A stretch of DNA of 64,000 bases from an uncultured Allosphingosinicella sp. (GTDB lineage: Bacteria; Pseudomonadota; Alphaproteobacteria; Sphingomonadales; Sphingomonadaceae). Position 1 is the stretch's first letter. Each line of letters begins with the position of its first letter. The notes under the pieces were generated by a model. That model made no database searches and was not told where the DNA came from. It was given only the letters and a program-made list of their open reading frames with translations. Where the stretch lies: assembly GCA_934539295.1 (NCBI GenBank), contig CAKTCN010000002.1, positions 54,532-118,531 on the forward strand, read 5' to 3'. A program made the position numbers and the translations under genes. Of the stretch, positions 18,701 through 26,700 are shown piece after piece.

Positions 18701-18774
18701 GCCGGCGCAAGCAACGTACCGCCGGCCAGCGCCGTCATTCCCGCGAGCGCGATGCGCAAGGTCATATTCTTCAT
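15718..18774 (-). CDS. TonB-dependent receptor with N-terminal carboxypeptidase-regulatory-like domain
   Basis: A 1,018-residue outer membrane receptor. It has a signal peptide (MKNMTLRIALAGMTALAGG, cleavage after VAQ-like A-A-V-A), a carboxypeptidase regulatory-like/Ig domain (about 30-110: LRGTITATPDNPVVDVTAIE), then a TonB box (EEDAIIVTGTRLRS), plug (LPQNNRNFLAFADLAPGVR) and barrel ending in KLSAGFSF, the canonical C-terminal aromatic. This Oar-like architecture is common in glycan-uptake loci of sphingomonads and xanthomonads. Its ATG overlaps the LacI stop by 4 bases (ATGA), so regulator and receptor are co-translated. It probably imports the oligosaccharides released by the GH144 enzyme. 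Confidence 0.93.
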   Translation of the reverse strand: MKNMTLRIALAGMTALAGGTLLAPAAVAQVGQASLRGTITATPDNPVVDVTAIEVATGLRRTVAAGADGSYNFASLRAGTYRLDIRLSNGTRSSDEFTLRVGQSFGLDIDLSAPAAGEPAPADETQGPAAEEDAIIVTGTRLRSLEGGQVGINITPRLIEQLPQNNRNFLAFADLAPGVRLVEQGSDGQVSIQGGAQRSNSVNVFIDGISQKDYVLRGGITGQDSTPGNPFPQLAIGEYQVLSSNYKAEFDQVSSVAITATTKSGTNEFHGEGFFDYTDQSLRDRRPTEIFPTPIDKIETMDKQFGAALGGPIIRDVAHFFASYEGKRQQRPIDILPGNGTPISSLPSEYQDLFGSFNNRFKEDLYFAKIDISPTDSDLVEFSGKYRDESGFQLGSGVATLSTGNEANVKEWRGLARWQHTSDDWINDFRVAYEDVTWSPRPAVFDNGQRFFATLRDGTSVSRFELFRTGGGLNFQEKGQRGWTVQDDFTWTGFDGHTIKAGVKARWIKLQTVEQNLFNPLFSYDANLFGQTSFNNTLPFRLEFGAPGDFGTPEVESNNFQFGVYLQDDWDVTDRLTLNLGLRWDYERTPAYLDFVTPASNLTAVSAANYPNLANADYDINDYISTGNNRKAFTGAFQPRIGFSYRLDEEGRFTVFGGYGRSYDRNQFDFLQQELSFGAFPQRVFQFQGNNSIASEACTPSSVCIPWDPAYLTPEGRQRLLGTALGGGRELRFINNDLKTPYSDQFSLGLRTRFNPVQLEVGYTRIESRDGFVWLLGNRRPDGSFFFDNPASTTDTPGAPFGFAPNGFGSIIIGTNGIETNADSAYVKLTKGYSASSPWSLDATYTFTDAEENRQFGETFSLDFPSIEDYPFLRSTGVPRHRFVMAGTVDVPLGVSLSAKFQIESPLYQVAFLDTAVPFERTVVGRFREGNGDRWGRRQLDFAATKYFPVPFLGDDASIRLRVDIINVMNDRNYVDFNNNPNDNSRTDGTPHIYGERSSYSIGGNPPRTVKLSAGFSF

Positions 18775-19796
18775 GACGTTCCCCTGTTCTCGTTGTCTTC
18801 GTTGATCGTTGATGTTCGCGTGGACTCGCGGATGGCGATGCCGGGCGTGCACAATTCGGCGCCGTGCTCGTCCTGCCCGGCAAGGATGTGCGCCAGCCGC
18901 TCGACCGCGCGTGCGCCGAAGCCCGCGATGTTGACCGAAACGGTGGTGAGCGAGGGCGCGATGAGGCGCGCGAGCGGGATGTCGTCGAAACCCGCCACCG
19001 CCACTCGGCCGGGCACGTCGATGCCCGCGCGGCGCAGCGCCATCAAGGCGCCGATCGCCATCATGTCATTGGCGGCGAAGATCGCATCGAGCGGCAATCC
19101 GTCCGCCAGCAGGCGCTCGGCGGCAGCCGCACCCGAAGCCTCGTCGAACGCGCCGGGCAGCACGACAAGATCCAGCCCGGCCCGGTCGCAGGCTTCCTGG
19201 GTTCCGCGGCGGCGTTCCTCCGCGTCGATATTGCCTTCGGGGCCCGCAATATGCACCACCCTTCGGCGGCCTTCGGCGGCGAAGTGGTTCACCATCGCTG
19301 CCGCGCCAGCCGCATTGTCGATGCCGAGACGCGGACGGTGCCGCGCATCGGGCGCACAGTTGATCAGCACTGCCGGCATGGTGGCGGGCAGGTGTGCGAG
19401 CAATGCGTCGGCCGACAATTGCGGCGCCATCACCAGCAGGCCGTCGACCCGGCCGCGCAGCGTGTTCAAAGCCTCCACCCCGCGATGCGCCTCGTCATGC
19501 ACCACCATCAGGAGCATGTGCAGCCCGCGCTCGGATGCCTCGCGGTCCATGCCGCGCAGCAGTTCGGAGTAGAATTCGCCATGCAGGTCCGGGACGGCCA
19601 CGCCGATCGTACCCGACCGTGCGAGGCTGAGGTTGCGGGCGCCCGCATGCGGAACATAGCCAAGCCGGTCGGCGACGGCGCGAATATGATCGCGAAGCTG
19701 GGGACGGACGTTGCTGTGACCGTTCAACGCACGGGACACGGACGCGACCGAGACCGACGCCTCGCGCGCAACGTCGCGGATCGTAGCGTGCGGCAT
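18771..19796 (-). CDS. LacI family transcriptional regulator of the glucan locus
   Basis: A 341-residue repressor. The N-terminal LacI helix-turn-helix ATIRDVAREASVSVASVSRA is followed by the hinge (LSLARSGTIGVAVPDL) and a periplasmic-binding-protein-like sensor domain (about 60-335, with GLLVMAPQ, FAANDMMAIGAL and VAGFDDIPLA). I chose the ATG that gives the standard MPHATIRDV start; a longer frame adds a poorly conserved extension. It is the first gene of the leftward operon, so repression would be autoregulatory. The 16-bp palindrome 60 bases upstream of its start is the probable operator. It likely responds to a glucan-derived oligosaccharide. Confidence 0.93.
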   Translation of the reverse strand: MPHATIRDVAREASVSVASVSRALNGHSNVRPQLRDHIRAVADRLGYVPHAGARNLSLARSGTIGVAVPDLHGEFYSELLRGMDREASERGLHMLLMVVHDEAHRGVEALNTLRGRVDGLLVMAPQLSADALLAHLPATMPAVLINCAPDARHRPRLGIDNAAGAAAMVNHFAAEGRRRVVHIAGPEGNIDAEERRRGTQEACDRAGLDLVVLPGAFDEASGAAAAERLLADGLPLDAIFAANDMMAIGALMALRRAGIDVPGRVAVAGFDDIPLARLIAPSLTTVSVNIAGFGARAVERLAHILAGQDEHGAELCTPGIAIRESTRTSTINEDNENRGTS

Positions 19797-19856
19797 GGCG
19801 CGCAATTTCGGCCCTCTCCTGTCCCGCAACTTGGATCGTGCGGCAATGTGTTCTTG

Positions 19857-19872
19857 ATGTAACCGGTTACAT
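19857..19872. promoter_or_regulatory. LacI-type operator palindrome
   Basis: ATGTAACCGGTTACAT is a perfect 16-bp palindrome with the central CG typical of LacI-family operators. It lies in the 119-base divergent region, 60 bases from the LacI start and 43 bases from the GH3 start, so one bound dimer could repress both directions. Confidence 0.8.
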
Positions 19873-19915
19873 GATCCACAAGCTCGATTCAATGGCTGAA
19901 AATGGGAGGATGCAC

Positions 19916-22204
19916 ATGATCGACCAGCCGGTCTCCAGGCGCGCGGTGCTGATGGGCGCGGGGTCTCTCGCGGCATGGACCGCAAGTCCTGCCCGCGCCT
20001 TGCTGATGCAGGCGGAGAAAGCTGCGCTTCCCGCGTCTGTCGAGGCGCTGATCGGTCGCATGACCGTGGAGGAGAAAGCGGGGCAGCTGACGCTGATGGC
20101 GGCGGCGTGGGCCGGCGGCGCGGCGACCTCGCTGAACCCGGCAGGCGCGTCCTCCAACTTCGAAGCGCAACTGGCGGAGGTGCGTGCCGGCCGGCTGGGC
20201 GGTGTGTTCAACGGCAATGGTGCCGTCATGGCGCAGCAGATGCAGCGGGCGGCGACACGCGAGTCGCGCCTGAAGGTGCCGATGCTGTTCGCGGCCGATA
20301 TCATCCATGGCTTTCGCACCGTGTTTCCGGTTCCGCTAGGCGAGGCGGCCAGTTTCGATCCGGAGCTTGCCCGCCGCACGGCGCGTGCCGCCGGTGCAGA
20401 GGCGGCGGCTTCCGGCATCGACTGGACCTTCGCACCCATGGTGGACATTGCCCGCGATGCACGCTGGGGCCGAGGCGTCGAGGGCGCGGGCGAGGACATC
20501 CTGCTCAATCGCCTGATGGCCGATGCGCGCGTGCGCGGTTTTCAGGGCGCGAAGGGGCTTGCCGCGCCCGACGCGGTCGCGGCCTGTGCCAAGCATTTCG
20601 CCGCCTATGGCGCGGCGGAAGGCGGGCTCGACTACAATACCGTGGACGTGTCCGAACGCACGTTGCGCGAAGTGTATTTCCCGCCCTTCCAGTCCGCCTT
20701 CGGGGCCGGGGCACCGACGACCATGGCCTCGTTCAACGAACTGTCGGGCGTGCCCGCCACGGCCAACGAATGGCTGCTGACGCAGGTGCTTCGCCGGGAA
20801 TGGGGCTTCGATGGCCTGGTCGTATCCGATTATACCGGCGACGAGGAACTGATCGCCCATGGCTTTGCCGCCGATGCGCGCGAGGCCACGAAACTGGCCT
20901 TCCTGGCCGGCGTGGACATGAGCATGCAGAGCGGGTTCTACATCAGGCATCTGCCCTCGCTCGTCGCCGATGGCGAGGTGCCGTCCGCGCGCCTTGATGA
21001 GGCCGTGCGGCGCGTGCTGGCACTTAAGGTGCAGTTGGGCCTGTTCGATGATCCGTTCCGGCGCATCGATCCGCGGCGCGAGAGGACGCAGGTGCGCACA
21101 CGGGCCACCTTGGCGCTCGCGCGTGAGGCGGGCGCACGGTCGATCGTCATGCTGAAGAACGACAATGGACTGCTGCCGCTGCTTCGCAGTGGGCAGCGGA
21201 TTGCGCTCATCGGCCCGTTCGCGTCGGGCGGGCACGACCTGATCGGGCCGTGGAACGTCTACGGCACCGATGCGGAGGCGGTCGATCTCGAGGCCGGGGT
21301 TCGGGCCGCAGTGGCCGATCCGGCCCTTGTCAGCGTCGTGCCCGGCTCGGGCATCGACGAGCCGCTCGCGGGCGGGATCGAAGCGGCAGTTGCGGCTGCG
21401 CGCGAAGCCGATGTGGTGGTGCTCGCCGTGGGCGAAAGCCAGCGCATGTCGGGCGAGGCTCAGTCACGTGCCGACATCGTCGTCCCGGCACCGCAGATGG
21501 CGTTGGCCGAGGCGGTGGCAGCGACGGGCAAGCCGGTGGTGGTGCTGCTGCGCACCGGCCGCGCGCTGGCGCTTTCCGGCGCGGTGCTGGACGCGCCTGC
21601 GATCCTGGTGACCTGGTTCCTGGGTTCGGAAGATGGGCCGGCCATCGCCGACGTCCTGTTCGGCCGGGTGGCGCCATCGGGAAGGCTGCCGGTATCGTTC
21701 CCGTACGACACCGGGCAGTCGCCTTACCATTATGCGCACAAGAATACGGGACGGCCCAATCCGGCCGGCGCGTTGCAGGAATACAAGACCCACTATCGCG
21801 AACATCCCAATGCTGCCCGCTTCCCGTTCGGCCATGGGCTTACCTATGGCACGATCGGCTATGCCGACCTCGATCTCGGCGGCGGTGTGCTTACGGGGGA
21901 GGGGACGCTCACGGTGCGCGCCACGCTGCACAATAGCGGGGCGCGGGCGGCGGACGAGGTCGCACAGCTCTACATCCGCGATCTTGCGGCCAGCATCACC
22001 CGTCCGGTGCGCGAGTTGAAGGCGTTCCGGCGCGTGTCGCTGGCGCCAGGCGAGCGCAAGACGGTGACCTTCACGCTCCGCCGCGAAGACCTGCTGTTCG
22101 TCGGCCAGGAGAACCGCCCGATCGTGGAGCCCGGCCGCTTCCGGCTGTGGATCGCACCGTCGGCGCAGGCAGATGGCGTGTCGGGCGAGTTCACGCTCGC
22201 CTGA
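19916..22204 (+). CDS. bglX: Tat-exported GH3 beta-glucosidase
   Basis: A 762-residue glycoside hydrolase family 3 enzyme. A Tat-like signal (VSRRAVLMGAGSLAAWTASP) is followed by the TIM-barrel domain (about 30-370: KHFAAYGAAEGG, VSERTLREVYFPPF, and GLVVSDYTG containing the nucleophile Asp). The alpha/beta sandwich follows (about 380-610; acid/base candidate Glu in MSGEAQSRADI), then a fibronectin-III-like C-terminal domain (TVRATLHNSGARAADEVAQL, ending VSGEFTLA). Architecture and length match BglX-type periplasmic glucosidases. Of two close ATGs I chose the second, seven bases after GGGAGG. It is divergent from the LacI-led operon and overlaps the stop of the convergent transporter gene by 14 bases. 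It probably trims sophoro-oligosaccharides to glucose (inference). Confidence 0.92.
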   Translation: MIDQPVSRRAVLMGAGSLAAWTASPARALLMQAEKAALPASVEALIGRMTVEEKAGQLTLMAAAWAGGAATSLNPAGASSNFEAQLAEVRAGRLGGVFNGNGAVMAQQMQRAATRESRLKVPMLFAADIIHGFRTVFPVPLGEAASFDPELARRTARAAGAEAAASGIDWTFAPMVDIARDARWGRGVEGAGEDILLNRLMADARVRGFQGAKGLAAPDAVAACAKHFAAYGAAEGGLDYNTVDVSERTLREVYFPPFQSAFGAGAPTTMASFNELSGVPATANEWLLTQVLRREWGFDGLVVSDYTGDEELIAHGFAADAREATKLAFLAGVDMSMQSGFYIRHLPSLVADGEVPSARLDEAVRRVLALKVQLGLFDDPFRRIDPRRERTQVRTRATLALAREAGARSIVMLKNDNGLLPLLRSGQRIALIGPFASGGHDLIGPWNVYGTDAEAVDLEAGVRAAVADPALVSVVPGSGIDEPLAGGIEAAVAAAREADVVVLAVGESQRMSGEAQSRADIVVPAPQMALAEAVAATGKPVVVLLRTGRALALSGAVLDAPAILVTWFLGSEDGPAIADVLFGRVAPSGRLPVSFPYDTGQSPYHYAHKNTGRPNPAGALQEYKTHYREHPNAARFPFGHGLTYGTIGYADLDLGGGVLTGEGTLTVRATLHNSGARAADEVAQLYIRDLAASITRPVRELKAFRRVSLAPGERKTVTFTLRREDLLFVGQENRPIVEPGRFRLWIAPSAQADGVSGEFTLA

Positions 22205-23465
22205 TATCTCGCGGGATCGCCCACACCGCCGCCAGCATCGGCAGTGCCAGCAAGGGTGGTCCCGCGACCATCAGCCAGTGGATTGCCCAGAGGCTGTCGG
22301 CATCCTGCTGAGCGCCTGCGACGAAGCCAGCCGCCGAATAGGCCGCACCGATGCCGAGTGCTGTGAAGGCGAGCGCGAGCTTCTGAACCAGTGCGAAAAG
22401 TCCGAAAGCCGTTGCCTCGGCACGGCCACGCTCATGGTCGGCGCCCCAGTCCACGGCATCGGGAAGTAGCGACCACGCGGCGACGCCGAACCCTGCAAAT
22501 GCAGTCTGCATCGCCAGCAACAGCGCGGCGGCCGTGCCCGCCCCAGGATCGGGCACCAGGATGAAGCAAAGCGGGAATGCGATCGCCAGCGCGCCCGCGA
22601 TCAGCCAGGTGCGCCGTGCGCCATGTCGACGCGCGATGGCGGTCCAGACCGGCACGGCGGCGAGGCTTGCCAGCGCCATGCCGGCCAGCGTCGGCGGACC
22701 ACTGCCGGTGCCGAGCGCATAGCGGAAGAATATCGGCACCGACTGCCCGGCCAGGGCCGCGGATGCCCCTCCTGTTGCGGCGGCAAGGTTCAACAGGACA
22801 AAGGCGCGGTTGCCTGTAAGTGCCGCGAGCGCCGGCATCATCGCGCCGGACGTGCTCGCCACGTCCTCGCGGATTGGTTCGGGTACGCGCCACGCGATCG
22901 TCAGCAGCAGCAGGACACCGGGTGCCGCCAGCAGAGCCGCTGCCATGCCATAGCTGCCGGCCCGATCGCCGAGCCACGGGAGGCTGAGCGCGATCAGCGC
23001 CGCTGCCGCCGCACCGAACCCCATGCGCAATCCGGCCAGCAGTGCGCGGTCGGCGCTCGATGCGGCGAGCCTTGTGGTCCACGCCGCGTAAGGCACGTTG
23101 GTGAAGGCGTAGAAGGTGCGGAACAGGAGCTGACTGGCGAGCGCCATCGCAGCGCCGCCCGACGGCACCGCGAACATCGCGATGAATGCAAGCGCAAGCG
23201 GTACTGCGCCCCAGCCGACCAGCCGGCGGTAGGACAGCCGAAGCCGGTCCGACAACATCCCGGCCAGGAGATCCGCTATCCCGTCCCATGCCGCACCGAT
23301 CATGAACAAGGCGCCTGCAAGCGCGGGCGGCAGGGCCAGAACGTCGATGTAGAAGAACAGGAGGTAGAACCCTACCGACTGCCAGAGAAGATTGAACGCG
23401 AAGTCGCCCGCACCGAACAGCCACAGGGTAGGGTTGGATGCGGGAGAAGCGTGGGAGCGGGCCAT
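22191..23465 (-). CDS. GPH-family (MelB-like) sugar:cation symporter, MFS
   Basis: A 424-residue inner membrane transporter with about 12 hydrophobic segments. The signature AAWDGIADLLAGMLSDRLRLSYRRLVGWG between TM2 and TM3 (quoted here in part only: DGIADLLAGMLSDRL) is characteristic of the glycoside-pentoside-hexuronide family. It would import glucose or short glucosides made in the periplasm by the GH3 and GH144 enzymes. I chose the ATG at the start of MARSHASPASNPT, which places TM1 at residue 12; the longer upstream frame is unsupported. It is convergent with GH3 with a 14-base overlap of coding ends. Function as part of the glucan locus is inferred from position. Confidence 0.88.
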   Translation of the reverse strand: MARSHASPASNPTLWLFGAGDFAFNLLWQSVGFYLLFFYIDVLALPPALAGALFMIGAAWDGIADLLAGMLSDRLRLSYRRLVGWGAVPLALAFIAMFAVPSGGAAMALASQLLFRTFYAFTNVPYAAWTTRLAASSADRALLAGLRMGFGAAAAALIALSLPWLGDRAGSYGMAAALLAAPGVLLLLTIAWRVPEPIREDVASTSGAMMPALAALTGNRAFVLLNLAAATGGASAALAGQSVPIFFRYALGTGSGPPTLAGMALASLAAVPVWTAIARRHGARRTWLIAGALAIAFPLCFILVPDPGAGTAAALLLAMQTAFAGFGVAAWSLLPDAVDWGADHERGRAEATAFGLFALVQKLALAFTALGIGAAYSAAGFVAGAQQDADSLWAIHWLMVAGPPLLALPMLAAVWAIPRDIRRA

Positions 23466-23795
23466 GGAAAGGCCTAAGACCGCAAACGCACCCGAACCGC
23501 CAGCCCTGCCGACAAGGATCGCGTTCGTGCGCCGGTCGTGTCGACACCATCGAGTATGTCGTTCCGGCACCGAACTGTTTCAACGGCGTTGATCCGTAGC
23601 GCTCGCACAATGGCTTTCGAGGGTGGATCAGCCATCGACGTTCCGCTGTCTTGCCTTGGCTCAAAGAGGCGCTGCTAAGCAGCGAAGATCCGCGTGCGCC
23701 CCCGATGTCGCCCCTGCAGATTTGCGGTTTCTACTACGTTGCGCCGGCAATTGACCTTTGGGACAGGTCGCGCGGGGGCAGTAGTGAGGTGCGGT
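23466..23795. other. intergenic promoter region between transporter and giant adhesin
   Basis: A 330-base divergent gap with no credible gene. It must hold promoters for the symporter (left) and the giant surface protein (right). GTGTCGACAC (23538-23547) is a short perfect palindrome of unknown meaning. I see no convincing paired -35/-10 boxes. Confidence 0.5.
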
Positions 23796-26700
23796 TTGCA
23801 CGAGGATCACAATGTACGTGGCCGGAAACGGTCGCGCAGTGCCGTTTCCCATCTGATCGCCCTGGAACCTCGCATGATGTTCGATGCCGCGGCCCCCGCC
23901 ACGGCAGCGGCCACGCTTGGTCAGGACGCTCTGCAGGCCGATGCGAAGCATGCCGACGATATCTACTGGCAGGATGCGGAACGCCCCGCGCACCACGTCT
24001 TCGGCAATGTGGAAGGGCGCGCGCCGGGCCGCGACTGGACCGATCTGACCGCCCCCGAACTGTCGCCGCAGGCGGTGGCGGATCGCTCCCATGCGATCAT
24101 CTTCATCGACACGAGCGTCGAGAACTACCAGGAACTCGCCGACGCATGGGCAGACCGCGGGCTCGTGGTCCTGATCGATGCGGATCGCGACGGCATCGAC
24201 CAGATGCGCGAGGCGCTGCTTGGACTGCAGGACCTCGATGCCATTCATATCGTCAGCCATGGCGAGGCCGGTGCGCTAGAGCTGGGCACGACGCGCATCG
24301 ATGCAGCTGCGATAAATGGAGATCTGCTGGCCTCCTTTGCGTCCATCGGCGGGAAGCTGAGTGCCGACGGCGACATCCTGATCTATGGTTGCGACTTCGG
24401 TGCGGGCGAGCCGGGGGAGGAGGCCATGGCCGCGCTTGCCCGCGCAACGGGCGCCGACGTGTCCGCGTCGAGCGACGATACCGGCGCCGCCGCGAAGGGC
24501 GGCGACTGGCAGCTGGAAGTCTCGCGCGGAACGATCGAGGCAGGTGTCCTGAAGGGCGAGCAATGGGACGGTCTGCTGGCGCGGACCAACACGGGCGCTT
24601 GGACGGTCGACGGAACCGGGCAGGTCGCGACGACGACCGTAGATGGGGTCACCGTCACCATCACGTTCAGCGGCGGCGGTTCGAGCACCTTTTCAGGCAC
24701 CAGCAACCAGACCTTCAACAACATCGCCGCCTTCGACAACAATGCGCAGGGCCAGCCCTCGCTCGGCACCAGTTGGACGACCAACAACACGACCGACGTC
24801 GGCACCATCACGATCAGCTTCAGCCAGGCGGTGGTCAATCCGGTCATCAACCTCGACCGGCTGGGCGGTGCGACGACCGCCAACAACGTCACCACATCCA
24901 ACAGCGCGCTGCTGACCCTGCTGACGTCGGGCGCCACGCTGACCAAGATCGCAGGCCCGTCGCACTTCGTGGTGGACAGCGGCGCCGGCACGATCACCCG
25001 TACGCCGGGCGTGACGGTCGCGGCCAATGGCGAATCCAGCCTCACCCCCGCATCGGGCACGGCGGCCGGCAGCGTGCGAGTGAACGGCACGTTCACGACG
25101 CTCCAGTTCAGCATCCGAATGAATCCGGGCGCCGCCGCGGGTAGTGGCGACGGGTTCGAGATCGGCACTGCGGTAGACGCGTCGCCGACCGCACGGGCCG
25201 ACGCCTTCACGCAGGGCGAGGATTTCGGCACCTTCACCGGCAACCTGCTCAACAACAACGGCAACGGCGCCGACAGCGATCCGCGCGGCGACGCACTGAC
25301 CGTCACCTCCGCGCGCAATTCGGCAGGCACGGTCATTCCGATCGGTACCGCAACGACACTGCCGTCGGGCGCAACCGTCACCATCGCCGCCAATGGCGCG
25401 ATCACCTACGCCAATAACGGCATCCACAACAGCCTGGCCGCCGGCCAGTCGCGCGTGGAGACGATCAGCTACACGATCGCCGATCCCAACGGTGGTACCT
25501 CCACGGCGACCGCCACCATCACCATCAACGGCGTCAACGACGTGCCCGTGGCGGTCAACGACACGCTGACTACCAACGAGGATACGTCCGCGACCGTCAA
25601 CGTGCTGGCGAACGACAGCGACCCGGATCGCAATCCCCTAACTGTGACCAGCGCAACTGCCGCGAACGGCAGCGTGACCATCGGCGCGAACGGTGTGCTG
25701 ACCTATACGCCCAACGCGAACTTCGCCGGCGCGGACACGATCACCTATTCGATCAGCGATGGCGCGGGCGGCACCGCGACGGCAAGCGTAGCGGTGACGG
25801 TGAATGCTGTCGACGATCCGCCGGTCAACACCGTGCCGGGATCCCAGACGATTGCAGAGGACGGCGTGCTCGTCTTCTCGACCGCGAACGGCAACGCGAT
25901 CAGCATCGCGGACGTCGACAGCGGCACGCAAACGGTGACGCTCAACGCGACCAACGGCGTGCTGACGCTGGGCTCGCTTGCCGGGCTCACCTTCACCCAG
26001 GGCGACGGCACCGCCGACGAGGTGATGACCTTCACCGGCACTGTCGCCGCGATCAACACGGCACTGCAGGGTGCGCGCTTCGTGCCGACCGGTGACTATG
26101 TCGGCCCGGCGCAGATCGCCTTGCGCACCATCACCAGCCCGGTCGCCGCGAACGGCTTCACCAATGGCGGCTTCGAACTCGCCAATTACCCCGACACGAA
26201 CACCAGCCGCCAGGTCGATGAAGGCGCGATCCCCGGATGGGACACGGACGCCGCCGACAATCTGATCGAAGTGATAGATTCGGGCTTCAACGGGGTACCC
26301 GCCTTCGACGGTGACCAGTTCGTCGAGGTGAATGCCAACCAGGTCGCGCCGCTTTATCAGGTGTTCCAGCCGGTAGCGGGCGGCAATCTATCGGTGCAGT
26401 TCGCCCATCGCGGTCGTGACGGCGTGGACGTAGTGCGGGCGATCGCGACCGATCTCGGCGCCGATGGGGTGCTGGGCACCGCCGACGACACCGTGCTCCT
26501 CAACGAGATCTTCTCGGACGGCAATGCGGCCTGGGGCGTCTATACGCGCCAGCTCGCGGCGGCAGCGACCGGCAACCTCGTCCGGCTCGAGTTCCGCCCC
26601 GTCAGCACGGCCAGCGCCAGCCCGGCGTCCGGCAATTTCATCGATGCCGTGTCGGTGGTGCAGGGTGCCGCTGACATCGACACGATCGCGATCAACGTGA

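Noticed and set aside
23651..25144. 497-codon frame across the start of the adhesin
   Set aside because: Reads the adhesin in another frame and gives Arg-rich sequence; LEPR and DUF4347 patterns are in the chosen frame.
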